64,000 nucleotides of DNA from Gnetum montanum (GCA_015680685.1 MNCI01002932.1:421561-485560); one strand, 5' to 3'. Counted from the stretch's first letter, positions 24,143-34,590 are shown. A program made the numbers and translations. The notes: generated from the sequence alone by a model not told the origin.

Positions 24143-24143
24143 T

Positions 24144-24161
24144 TGGCGTCATTGCGGGGGA
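24144..24161 (+). other. Primer binding site (tRNA-Asp), element C
   Basis: TGGCGTCATTGCGGGGGA differs from the perfect tRNA-Asp complement at three positions and lies one base inside the LTR. Confidence 0.88.
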
Positions 24162-24275
24162 CAGTGCTAATTATCTAGATTAGTTACATCATACAAGATC
24201 ATTGTAACAAGTATAATGATATATCTTTTAGATAGAAAAAAAATTGCAACAAATCACACACACGAATTTACAACC

Positions 24276-26272
24276 ATGTCTCTCTCACAAGACTATGATC
24301 ATGCAACTACTAGTAAGGTAATTCATTGGAGAACCAACGAATTATATGATGAAGAAGATGAAGTTTAGAGTACTTAATCTAATGTAGGGGTTTCTTATAA
24401 ACATAAGCAAAGACAACATCATCCCAATTCACGAATGCATAACCTACCTAGTGACGATGAACCCCTACTAGCCACTACAAGCCTAACAGAAATACAAGAG
24501 GCTATTCAAATATCCCACAGGCATCACAAGAAAAGCCGTCTACCTAGGCTTGACTTAAACAACTTTCCCAAATTCTTAGGAGGCTATGAATTAGATCCAC
24601 AACAACATTTACAAGCCTTCTACGATGCCTGTGCATGGAACAACATTGATAATGGATGGAAAAAACTTAAGCTCTTTCCTTTGACACTCATTGACCACGC
24701 AAAAGTATGGTATAGGTCCCTAAAACCCAAATCAATTTGACGTTGGCCAACAATGGTAGAGCTCTTCAATGAAAGATATCAAACTTATGCAAGAGTGTCA
24801 GCCTTGAGGAAACAAATCCAAGAGTGGAAACAAGCACAACATGAACCCTTGGACATGGCCTTAGAAAGATATTATGCATTGTTAAAAATTGCCCAAGCCA
24901 TGAGTTCTCCAAGGAGAGGCTAATGTACCACATTATTGATGGGCTCTATAATGAAACAAGGGAGACCCTAGGGATGTATGCCGGAGGTAAATTATATGAG
25001 CTACAAACCCATCAACTCAAAGAGCTTGTTAAGTGGGTAGCAAAAGAAGAAGAAGAAATGGCTAGATGGGAGAATGTTGAAAAATATTAACAAGACCAAA
25101 ATCTTACATCAACAAAGGTCCATAATCTCAAAGAGGAGAAATCAACTCTCCTCAAGGAGGTGGAATCATCTTTGCTAACACTACAATCATTAAACGAAAT
25201 TGAGGCAAAGATCAATAAGATGATGGAATGGATGCATAAAAAATGTGGAGAATATGCCAACATTATTGGAGATAGAGTCATGAAGAACCAAGAGGCAGGA
25301 CAAAATACACTTAGGTAATCAGAAAGAAGGGTTGAAAAGAATAAGAACTTAACTACCAATCATACGTATCAATGCAACATTTGCCTATACGATAACCCTA
25401 AGGGCCAATGTCCAATCTTGTCACATTTACAAGAACATTGGGGAAAGGTGCTACACCCAAAGTTTGTACAGAGATACTATGTTCGATCATAGTGGCAACA
25501 ATCCCAATTGTGGAGGAGGCCACCCCCAAACTAGTTACACCCTTCATACCATGCAAACCTAAGTGCTTATCAAGTTCAACATCCTATTTCGCCAACCGGG
25601 TCAACATCCTCTACCTCACCATATTATTATTATTCTCCTTAGTACTATCAACCCATATCCTCTCCAACACAACCACCACCTTGGATGCATTACACTTCTC
25701 CTCAATTTCAACGTTCTCATCCTTCACCTCCTTCTACATTGCCACCAAGTGTTCCAGAAGGGGTTGCACCATAGCACCAACCCACAAATTTTACTTGTGC
25801 TGCTACTGACAATAGCAGTGGGGAATCTCCTCAACACAGAAGATGCCCCTTCTTTAGGCATGACTGTAAGAAGGGACAGCACAATTCTGAGCCCACTACA
25901 CCTTCCAACCCAGCACAAGTCCAACATTGTGGTGTAGTTCCCTCCTTGAATCCAATGCCTTGTGTTACTCTCTTTGGGTCACCAACCAATACTCCAACAA
26001 CCATACAGTCCAATGAATATAGCCACGTAAGAAGACATATCGATCCTTGCATACCATCTTATGATCACAAATACCATAGTGGGTCAACTCCTTATAAATT
26101 AACCACATCTTATAACTTGCCCCACTATGTCAACTCTAATCAAGTGTGTGAACCCCAATGGGGTAAGTATGACCAAGTCCTAATATTTCCAACATGCAAG
26201 GATCCCAACCTTTCATTTATTAATTCTCACCATGCTCAACCGTTTAGCTATGGGGGGCATCTCCCATTCTAA
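24276..26272 (+). pseudogene. gag pseudogene of element C
   Basis: Starts MSLSQDYDHATTSK, then HWRTNELYDEEDE followed by a stop (TAG at about 24367). The capsid core spans about 24600-25090: FYDACAWNNIDNGWKKLKLF, KVWYRSLKPKSI, and HIIDGLYNETRETLG after a one-base deletion near 24888. Zinc knuckle CNICLYDNPKGQC (about 25374-25412) has His changed to Asn. The Pro/Tyr/His-rich tail has alternating frames and ends in TAA near 26272 after PFSYGGHLPF. It lacks the N-terminal 240 bases present in F. Confidence 0.88.
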
Positions 26273-27660
26273 CAATAGCAAAATTAATAAATTTTTTCCT
26301 CTTCTTTAATTTTACAATTTTTTTTTCTTCAGTTTTTCACTTTTCAACTTATTATTTTGTCTTTTTATCTTTTTATAAGTAATCTCATCTAGGAATAAAA
26401 CACTCATGTGATCATTGGTTGAGGTGGTGTTCTATGCTATCAAGTCTTAGGTAACTAATTACTTGGATAGTGAGCCCATCACATCCATCCACCCATTCTA
26501 TTAATAAGAGGTTCTACTCTGGGTATGATGATATTCTTGACATCTGTAAAACTTAAAGTAACTTTGTGCTCATTATACCCAAAGTGAAGAAGGATGGACT
26601 AAGTGGGAATGGCTAGGGTGTGACATTAAGGGGACTTGTGGATTCTCTTTGGTGACGTCTGTGGGAGTTACCATGTAGCTTGGTTGTACTAAGATCCTTG
26701 TAGATCAAATGAAAAATGGGAGTAAGAGTAATCAAAAGGCACACAATCAAGAAATTCCAATGCTGTTTTAAGGGGTCCCATTGGAAAGACATGCACCCAT
26801 GCCTGAAGGTTGGCGGCTTCTCTGGATTAAGCATTCAAAAAAAAAGAGAAAAAAAAAGAAGAAGCAAGAAGAGTGTGCCAAAGCAGCCACATGAAAAGAA
26901 AAAGAAAAGATCAAGATCAAAGTGTCGCAAATTTGAATCACTCCTTCCTTGAATAGAATGCCAAGTGATCGTATGCCTTGTTGTCATGGTACTCTTATGG
27001 TTTTCCATCATAGGAGGAAACAATGCAATGTCACTGATTAGAGGAATGGACTTGGTCCTGATTCTGGAGTAATGGGAAAATGACACACTAATCATGCCTT
27101 ACATGCAGGATTCATTGTGTCCTAAGTTCACTACCTCATGTCCCAATCTCTACAGTCTCTTCTATGATTCGCCTCACCTCGTTGTTTGTGTAATTGTGAC
27201 TTGTGACTCAGGTAGCATGGGGATCATATCTCATCGCGGTGATACCTACATGTGTGTGTGTGTGTTTTGTGAGCTCGGTGTGGATTACATTTAACACTTC
27301 TAGTGCCTACTGACATTTGAAGGTGTGGTTACGCAAGGGCATTATAGGTTGGAACCTGCTTTGGGGAGGACCCACTTATGTAACCCTTGTAATTTGCACT
27401 TATAACACATCTTTCGCACATCATCTTATACCCTTTAAGTATTACCAACATTCTTCTTTCCCTTATCATCCTTCCAGTTCAAACATTTCCATGAGCTGAC
27501 ACATGTTCTTTTTCCTACTACTCTTTTTGTGCCTTTAGGACTAGTTTGTATTACCATGGATCCCTTTACATTGACCTACACGTCCTCAGTTTACACCTTG
27601 GAGTTTCAAAAAAAAATTAAAAAATTTTGTAAATTTTTCAAGTGCCCTATTTTTGATAGG

Positions 27661-27722
27661 ACATGATATCAGGTCCCCACTAGCAGGTACGTGATATCAC
27701 ATCCTTAAAATATATATATATA
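27661..27722 (+). promoter_or_regulatory. Possible internal promoter for ORF2 (element C)
   Basis: Two GATATC palindromes (27665-27670, 27693-27698) followed 12 bases later by an uninterrupted TATATATATATA run. The arrangement mimics the LTR U3 (palindromes about 20 bases upstream of TATAAATA). It lies about 490 bases upstream of the ORF2 ATG. The equivalent position in F lacks it, and in G the region falls at or near the assembly gap. Promoter activity is inference. Confidence 0.35.
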
Positions 27723-28154
27723 GACCCCCCTTACCCTGTGCACGTCAACATCATTTGTAACTATTCATGCAAGGGAAGTTTTTCAAATTTTCTTCTATGA
27801 CTTGCGATTGTGCATCTTTTTCTTTGATAACCATAACTCGCTCGCAGGTGCTCCGATTTTTATTCCGTCTGAACCTACTTGAACCCAGAGTGTTCAGCTT
27901 AGTCGTGGGGGAGGGGTACATGCTGAATTGCATATAAATTTTTTGAAATTTTTCATCGTCCAAAGGACACTATCAATGGTCATGAATTACAAAAATAATA
28001 AACGTGTGCCAAAAATCTATACCGGGAAATTAAACTTTGAAGCCACCTAAGCAAAGTGGACTAAATATTAAAATCTTTTGGGGACATTTCCATAAAAATT
28101 CTTAATCTTAAAATCACATGGAATCAGAACAAACTCATTAAGGCAAGAAGTGAG

Positions 28155-28210
28155 GTATAACTTAACTCTGGTAAGCAACCTTACTAATGATTGGCCCTGT
28201 GTGATTGCAG
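28155..28210 (+). promoter_or_regulatory. Splice-acceptor / mini-intron-like segment before ORF2 (element C)
   Basis: AG|GTATAA, then TTACTAAT (branch-point-like), then TGTGTGATTGCAG directly before ATGG. The same order is seen before ORF2 in F (46303-46364), G (55081-55145), the B relic (10167-10226), and the last six bases before J's ATG. Lengths of 56-65 bases are short for a plant intron, so the true donor may lie further upstream. Confidence 0.45.
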
Positions 28211-30994
28211 ATGGTCCCAAAGCATGGACTCTTAAGGTGTGCCTAAGCAACCCAGGAGAGGTAAAGGATAGGTGCCTACTAAACAACATGTAGAGAAGGA
28301 GGAGTAATCATTCAGTATCCATCAAGAAGGCCCTACCACTTTACAATCAAGACAAGAAAAATGAGGAGCTACTGAACTACCTAAACTAGGACAATGCCTC
28401 ACATTGCCCCCGAATTGTGTTAAGGCCATCTGTGAAAGGTCCACATTAGCTGTAGTGATCGTAGAATTGAACTTTAGACCTTTCATGGAATTTTCTCCTA
28501 AGGCCATTAGGGACCACCTCAAAGGGTCCCCATTATGGCCTATCCTCTCCAAAAGCGATGCCTGGTACTTAGCAGAAACATACCAATTCTGGAAAAATAA
28601 AGAAGAAGGCACTACAGTTGACATTTGTGGTGTGTCTCTTGATTTTTCTTTCAAGGCCATTTTGGAAGTGTTAAACCTTCCGAACATAGGGCCAAAGGTT
28701 GCTCGTCTTTCCACTCGCTCTGATGCTGATGCATGAAGGGTTTGGTTAGATAGGGTGTATGGTAAAGAAGATAAGGCCTATGAAGAGTTGAAATTGGAAG
28801 AGAAGATATATTTTAAAATTAGAACTTATCACATCTTTCCCATAAAAGGATTAAGCAGAATTTCAACATATGCGGCAAGAGGAAGTGCAATATTGACGGG
28901 AAAGTTTAATGCTAACCTACTTCATCTATATTTCATGGAAATCTTAAGGTGGTTTGAGGAATGCAAGATAGGGAAGTTTGTGTTGCCCTTTCCTTGTCTC
29001 ATCAGGAAGCTGTGCAAGCGTGCTAGTATTTGAGGATACCCCAATGATGTCCTTAGAAGAGCCCAAAATGCTTCGTACGTCGAACTGCTAAAGCCACCAG
29101 CTGCAAGAAAAAGTGCTGGTGAGACACTGGGGCCAGGACAAGAGCAAGAATAGACGGCGGGACCCATTGCAACTCAACTTGTAGGGCCTAGCCAACTTTC
29201 AAGCATGGGACCCAATTAACAACAAGAAGTAGGGCCGAGCACGAGCCAGCGAGATCAACCACCACCACCACCACAGGATTACCGATCGTCGATCATCCAT
29301 CTCAAGGCCATCGCTGAGACGGTCAATTGGGGAAGTCGTGATAACGCAAATCTCTTCCACATCATCAACAATACCATATGGTCCACTGTCTCTATAGATC
29401 GCGCATGGCGTAAGGTGTCCATTCAGATAGGAGGAGGGGAGAGTTATTGGTCGCAACAAATTTCAGGGAATGCTACATCCTTTCAGCTGCAATTGGAGAC
29501 TAGTGAAGGGGCCACAGTGGTGGTCATGTAGCACCAAGACGTAGTGAGAGCCACAAAGGTAGTCATAGACTACATTAAGGAATCTTTTAAAATCCCTGTT
29601 GTACCACTGGCAGATTTCACAGGAGCATGGGATGCTCAAACTTTGGTTGGTCCCTCAATGACTCCTGCGGAGCATGAGGATGTGCTTGATTAATTGCTAC
29701 AAACAGGATAGGTGATGACGTCCTTATTTAACATCCCACAGGATGTTACAGCAACATAATCAGACCTCATCTCCATCAAAGGAAAGCTGTTCATGACAGA
29801 AATAAGGGCCGAGCACATAGAAGTGGAAGTAGCAAGACTGTAAGAAAGGCTTGTAACCCTACAAGTTGCATAGTGGGATCCCTCTCGATTCGTTCCCGTA
29901 GACTAGCTAGACACCTCCAGGACTAAGCAACTCACAAATTGTTGGTGGAAAATAAAAAAGTGGTGGAAGAAAAAGAGAAGGTTGACTAGGATGCCTCCAT
30001 GGCACAAGTGCAAACTTACACACACGCCAAGGCATTCAAGGCCTTACAAGAAGAAAATAAACAGCTTGTTGTCGAAAATCTTTGGTTGACCTCTGTGGAG
30101 AAACAAAAGAACGTTCTCGAAGAAAATTTCTAGCGATTGCAAGAACAGCTGATCAGGGTCAACCAGGACATGAACTGTTTGGCCAGAGAAAATCAAACCC
30201 TCTCAATGGAGGAGGTACGCACCATCCGTCAGAAGACAACCATTGAAATAAGCATATGGAAAAATGAGGCCAAGTAGCATGAAAAATTAAAGGAGCATTT
30301 TCGAGACCAAGTGGGAATGTATAAGCAAATCATTGAGAAGGAGATCCATATGGCCAAGGCCCACCTCAACACTTTTAGTGCTCAACACACTGATTGGCTG
30401 GCCATATTGGACATATATGCATTTTCCCACTAGGTGGAACTTAAAAGCTAGAACCTATAGATTCAGGATCTCATAGAATACATGGAGTTGGCAAATCTAC
30501 GGTATGCCAATTTAGCCATGTTGACAACAAGATACCCAAGGACAGAGCTCGAGAGGCAGGTAGCTACCACTTACACCAAGTATGAAGCAGAATTTGTAGA
30601 ACACAAGAAAACATTGCAGAAGCTGAAAGTCACAAATTTTGAATTGGAGGTGGTTAAAGTAAGCTACCAAGGATAAAAAGATGTCGCAATGGACTTGGCT
30701 CGACGGCTTACAGATTTTCAAGAGTACAGGGACAAAGCCAAAGGCTACAAGAAGGAACGATGATTATTTGTAGCCTAGTACGTCAAAGCAAACAAAATGT
30801 TTCCACAACTACCATGCCCATGGGAGGTGCCGACTCCATCAAACATTGGAGCATCAACATGGATAGCACAAGATCCTCGAACTGAAGAGGAAAAGCTCCA
30901 AGCACTACTTCAAAGTCATCAAATCCCAAAACCTGGAGCACAAGACAAGGGGAAGCAACCCATGGAGGAGCCACCACCACTTGGAACCACATGA
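28211..30994 (+). pseudogene. ORF2 pseudogene (element C), coiled-coil protein replacing pol
   Basis: About 928 codons from ATG 28211 to TGA 30992-30994, interrupted by stops and frame changes. Order: a low-complexity basic N-terminus, then a globular domain (about 28400-29035) with VELNFRPFMEFSPKAIRDH, TVDICGVSLDFSFKAI, YHIFPIKGLSRISTYAARGS and VLPFPCLIRKLC. This resembles the 'putative plant transposon protein' family (PF20167-like) found in plant retroelement ORFs. A linker follows, then a second conserved patch near 29560-29690, then about 300 residues of Glu/Lys/Gln-rich heptad-like coiled coil (29770-30780). The invariant C-terminal block MFPQLPCPWEVPTPSNIGA ends in KQPMEEPPPLGTT. No enzyme motif is seen and the function is unknown. 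Confidence 0.8.
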
Positions 30995-31169
30995 GTTCTG
31001 CAAATTTTGTAATTTTGTGATTTTGCATTTTTGTGTTGTGTCCCAATTTTGTCCTATTGAGTTCTCCACTGCAACATGAATAAATTCCTTATCAGTCAAT
31101 AATCCCATACCTATCCATTGTGTAATCAATGGGGCTTGTTCTCATTTTGACTCCAGGATGAGTTTTCAT

Positions 31170-31184
31170 TTAGTCGTGGGGGTA
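31170..31184 (+). other. Polypurine tract region, element C
   Basis: TTAGTCGTGGGGGTA sits immediately before the 3' LTR. The same string, with only R/Y changes, precedes the 3' LTR in B (10553), F (46969), G (58042), D (13545-13558, minus) and J (60948, minus), so the plus-strand priming site is shared by pol-bearing and pol-less elements. Confidence 0.8.
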
Positions 31185-32057
31185 TGATGAATCATGATTC
31201 ATCAGGCCACAATATCGGATCCACGATATCAGGTACATGATATCGCAGCCCAACAACGATATCGGATACACGATATCGTGACTCCTGCATGAGCCTATAA
31301 ATACACATGTAGGCGCACAAGTCTAGGGAGTCTAAAAAAGTTAGTATTAGAGTAGGATCTTTCTGTCAGTTTTTCCTCTCAACCCTTTCTCTTAGTGCAT
31401 GCCTGCAGTGTGATGATTGTAATTGTACAGCATCCTTTATTCGAGTGTGACGTACTTGGACACGCACATGATCGGCAATAAAGATCAAGATTATTTCATC
31501 ATTGTAGCATTCACTTAGTTTAATTATTTAATTGTTATTGTTATTTATTGCTTTCATAGTTAATATCTCTTCATCCTAAACTCCTTAAACACGGAATGAG
31601 TATGACTTAATCACGAGCATTTAAGTGTGGCTACTTGGTAACTCAGTAGCGTACCTAGGATCTGTGCTTGGTAATTCCAATAATAGTTGTGCACAAGGTC
31701 TAAGATGTGTACGGATGATTAAGGAACAGATGCTCATCGCACTTAGGCTAGCTTAGATTCTCTCTTTCCATCTCCTATTAGTTTAACTCTCTCTCTCTCC
31801 TTTTCCCCCTAGCTTAGCTAAGATTATTTCCCATCGCCTCTAGGAGTAGCATTAGTTTAGGAACAGATCATACACCTCACTTTGGACTAAACCATACGTG
31901 ACAAAGCATATACTAGTCCAGGTGGGAAGATAGCGAACTACGATCAACAAGTAACTATCTAGATACCACAACTAGCCTGTCTACGGAGTTTGACCACATC
32001 GTGCGTGAAACGCTCGTATTCGTATGGTTGAGTGTAGGGGTACCTCACCACTCATCA
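31185..32057 (+). repeat. 3' LTR of element C
   Basis: Colinear with 23271-24142. GATATCG array 31211-31280, TATAAATA 31296-31303, ends CACTCATCA followed by the TATCC duplication. In the first 180 bases the two LTRs differ at about a dozen positions, nearly all transitions. Confidence 0.93.
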
Positions 32058-33400
32058 TATCCTCACAACCAATCCTGAAAAATCTTCCCTTTGGGGTAGG
32101 AAAAGGATTAGGCTTTGTCCTTATTTAGCTTTCTTACTAGAGAGATCTTGACTCAAGTGAATTAAGCTTTTTACATTAGGTCTTAAATTTAAATCTTTAA
32201 GTCTACCAAATTTAGAAGAGACATCTAATGCAAGTCCTTTAAAATAGGTTTAGCATTTGATTTCAAGATAATTGCAAATTTGATGTTATGTTTTAAAGGT
32301 AACCTAGGAAGTTATGTCTTAAACACATCTTGGAACTCTCAAACTATGGGAATCTTATCTAATCTAAGTTGCTTAAACTTATTAACTAATGTTATAAAAC
32401 AACTATGACCTTTCCTCTACAAGATTATGAAAATCTTCATCAAATAGTAAACTTCACTTCGTTTTCCACCTTTTTGTCTAGACCTTAAATGTACTACTAA
32501 AAGGCCATCATCTAACAATCTAGATATGCATTAAACTTTTGTCAATTAATCTAGACTAAAAATCATATTCATCACTAGAAATAAAAAAATAAGAATTATA
32601 CCACTAAACATCCTAAATTGAAAGAGTCAAAAATAAATAAACACTATGACAAACTCATGATGTTGTCATTGGTAGTGACACTATTCAATCTTAGACAAAT
32701 GAACAACACTTGACACAACGAATTGCTACCAACGTTACATTGAACACAAAAGGCCCAACAAAGGATACCCTAGCTAATGGCCCTTTGAAAGACCCCCTAC
32801 ATGTTTGTCCCCATTACATCATAACACTCATTGTGAATTTACTTTCCCCCTTCCCCTTTAGCCCAACCTTAGGCAACCCCTAAGCCTTAACAACCTTACA
32901 TGTGAACAAATGGAAACCACCACACAAATACCCACAAGTGACCTTATTACCTTGTGCATGTCAACTCCCACTCCCTTCTTGCTAAACATCCCTGCATTAA
33001 TGTTGGTCCCATGCAAATTTGGGCTTTTGATAGCTTATTTAGACCCGTTGGGTCCTACTGGCTAGCAAAGCCCATGGATATCATCATTAGCTTTCTCTTC
33101 TTGAATAACTCGCAAGGTGTGGTCCTTCACCCCAAGCATTCAATTGCATCTTGGTGCCCTGGAATGGGATGACAAAGCCCCTTACTAATTGTCCGCACCA
33201 TTGTAATGTTGCCTAGACAACATCATTTATGACAACCACCTACTATTTTTTGTTCCTATGTGTTTTATTGCTACAATCAAGTTTACTTATAACATTTATA
33301 GAGTTTTATTTTATTTTATATCATTTCTAATGTCTTTGGTGGGCCCTCAATCTTTTTGTTAATATGTTCCAATGTAATGTTTTCTCTTTTTGAATAATGA
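32058..33400. other. Intergenic sequence between element C and the gene region
   Basis: Starts with the TATCC duplication. It is AT-rich, with no LTR, gag or ORF2 match and no convincing gene. Probably older, unrecognised repeat or unique DNA. Confidence 0.5.
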
Positions 33401-33560
33401 GGTGTTAGCCTTGTGGTAAGACTATTGATTTGAGAGCTACCACTCATAGGTTCCATTCTAATGAATAATGTTGGGTTATAAAGCTCTAATTACATCCTCT
33501 ATCTTAACATGTACCTATGTTATAATTATTTCAACTTCAAACACCTCCAATGTTTTTCCG
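33401..33560 (+). repeat. SINE-like tRNA-derived repeat, copy 2
   Basis: GTTAGCCTTGTGGTAAGA (33404-33421) resembles a tRNA A box and TAGGTTCCATTC (33447-33458) a B box, about 44 bases apart as in tRNA genes. The tail TTATAAAGCTCTAATTACAT onwards is shared with 12370-12460. No acceptor stem closes, so it is not a tRNA gene. Confidence 0.45.
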
Positions 33561-34290
33561 TTTGTTAATATCAATCGTTTTTTTTTTTTTTCCCTTGTTA
33601 ATGTAAATTGGGTTTTTGATTGAGATAATAAAAAACACCTCACGAGAACCAATTGACCAGACCAAACCATTACAGTTCAAAAATCTTCAGCTCCTGAGAC
33701 GCGTCGATGTTGATCCTCGGGTTCAAAACCATTCAGACTCAGCGTGCGAGCTACCGAAATTTCGGGCTGCCTGCCATGGAACACGCTGGCTCTTCCGTGC
33801 ACGGATTTCCGCAAAACGTGTGAACGGAATTTAACGACAAAAGCGTTTAATCGAAAGACCAACAACGTGGCAATGACAAAGCAGTGACAGATATCTAGCA
33901 GCCGGCGAGAGACCTTACCCTTTTTTTGATGGCGTGTTGTGGAAATCCAATCATTTTACACGACAACGTTCTACCAACTCCTAGTCCTCTCCCAGTCTAC
34001 CTCCAACATCACCGCTCATGTTGCCGCTTGCGTGGCAGGCATCTCCAGAAGTCTGAACGGAAAACTACTAGTTTAAAACAGAAAAGCCAACAAACAAGGA
34101 TACAAAACCAGAAAGCGGTGTCTTACCTAAATCTGTTTTTATTCTGGGCTAGCGCAATAGAATCCCGCTGACGTGGCCATTAGTAGACTTTGTCGGAACC
34201 GCGTCACTGCAGTTGTCGGCAGCACTAACGCCTTGTGGTGGTCGACGGGCTCGAACCCCCGAATGCGTGGTCGCCAATAGATATGGATGC
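33561..34290. other. Upstream region of the GDPD gene
   Basis: Noticeably richer in CpG than the surrounding transposons, with no repeat match in the window. Contains ACGTGGC (34171-34177), a G-box/ABRE-like core, and AACGTGGCA near 33862. Two tRNA B-box-like strings (minus GGTTCGAGCCC near 34240; minus TGGTTTGAATTTC near 34350) may be SINE relics. No gene seen. Confidence 0.45.
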
Positions 34291-34458
34291 GAATATTCCC
34301 GGTATTATCCGATTCCTGCATCCAGAAATAAGCGAAAAGTCGCGGCTAGAAATTCAAACCAGTGACTCATCGCTTAGCTGGTGGACCAGCGTGAATTCTT
34401 GGATTGGAATATGCTCCTGGATCAGCCTCAGATGCCTTCCAGGCCTGTGGGAATATGC
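34291..34458 (+). promoter_or_regulatory. Three P1BS-type (PHR1) sites upstream of the GDPD gene
   Basis: GAATATTC (34291-34298), GAATATGC (34407-34414) and GAATATGC (34451-34458) all fit GNATATNC, the binding site of PHR1-type phosphate-starvation regulators. They lie 42-210 bases upstream of the TATA box. With six fixed bases a chance match is expected about once per 4 kb at even composition, so three in under 170 bases is striking. Regulation by phosphate starvation is inferred. Confidence 0.6.
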
Positions 34459-34499
34459 CTGAGCTTATTCGCCCAGTCTGCGCTGAAGCGGGCGCCGCA

Positions 34500-34507
34500 T
34501 ATATAAA
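34500..34507 (+). promoter_or_regulatory. TATA box of the GDPD gene
   Basis: TATATAAA followed by a C-rich stretch, 84 bases upstream of the ATG. This implies a transcription start near 34530 and a short 5' leader. Confidence 0.7.
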
Positions 34508-34590
34508 CCCCGCTCTCTGCCCACGGGCTTTGTATCAGTACACCGCCATTGTCGAGTTTTGCCTGTGTTCCTGCGCTCAGTCTGACAGAT

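Larger units (their letters stand above)
26273..28210 (+). other. Spacer between gag and ORF2 (element C)
   Basis: No gene supported. It holds three blocks conserved between elements: S0 (26614-26653), S1 GGAAAGACATGCACCCATGC (26783-26802) and S2 (27306-27382, GGGGAGGACCCACTT). Next is a promoter-like stretch (27661-27722: two GATATC, then a TATATA run), a second polypurine-like TTAGTCGTGGGGGAGGGG (27899-27916), and finally a short intron-like segment ending in TGATTGCAG at 28210. Confidence 0.7.
23271..32057 (+). mobile_element. Element C: full-length pol-less gag+ORF2 retrotransposon
   Basis: The best delimited example of the pol-less type, 8787 bases. It has LTRs of 872 and 873 bases (23271-24142, 31185-32057), a primer site, gag (24276-26272), a spacer of 1.9 kb, ORF2 (28211-30994) and a polypurine tract TAGTCGTGGGGGTA just before the 3' LTR. 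The TATCC target-site duplication is perfect (23266-23270 and 32058-32062). No protease, reverse transcriptase, RNase H or integrase motif was found in any frame. LTR differences are mostly transitions, suggesting an old, methylated insertion. Confidence 0.93.

Noticed and set aside
27317-27499. Small conserved protein in spacer block S2 (VWLRKGIIG.NLLWGGPT in C and F)
   Set aside because: G keeps the DNA but in a different open frame and B is broken, so conservation looks nucleotide-based. Kept only as a non-coding block.
29199-29459. Minus-strand open frame of 86 codons in the ORF2 linker
   Set aside because: Shadow of the plus-strand ORF2, with low-complexity His/Pro codons on the other strand and no homology between copies.
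34225-34265. Possible tRNA gene (GGTTCGAGCCC-like B box on the minus strand)
   Set aside because: No A box at the right distance and no acceptor stem. At best a SINE relic.
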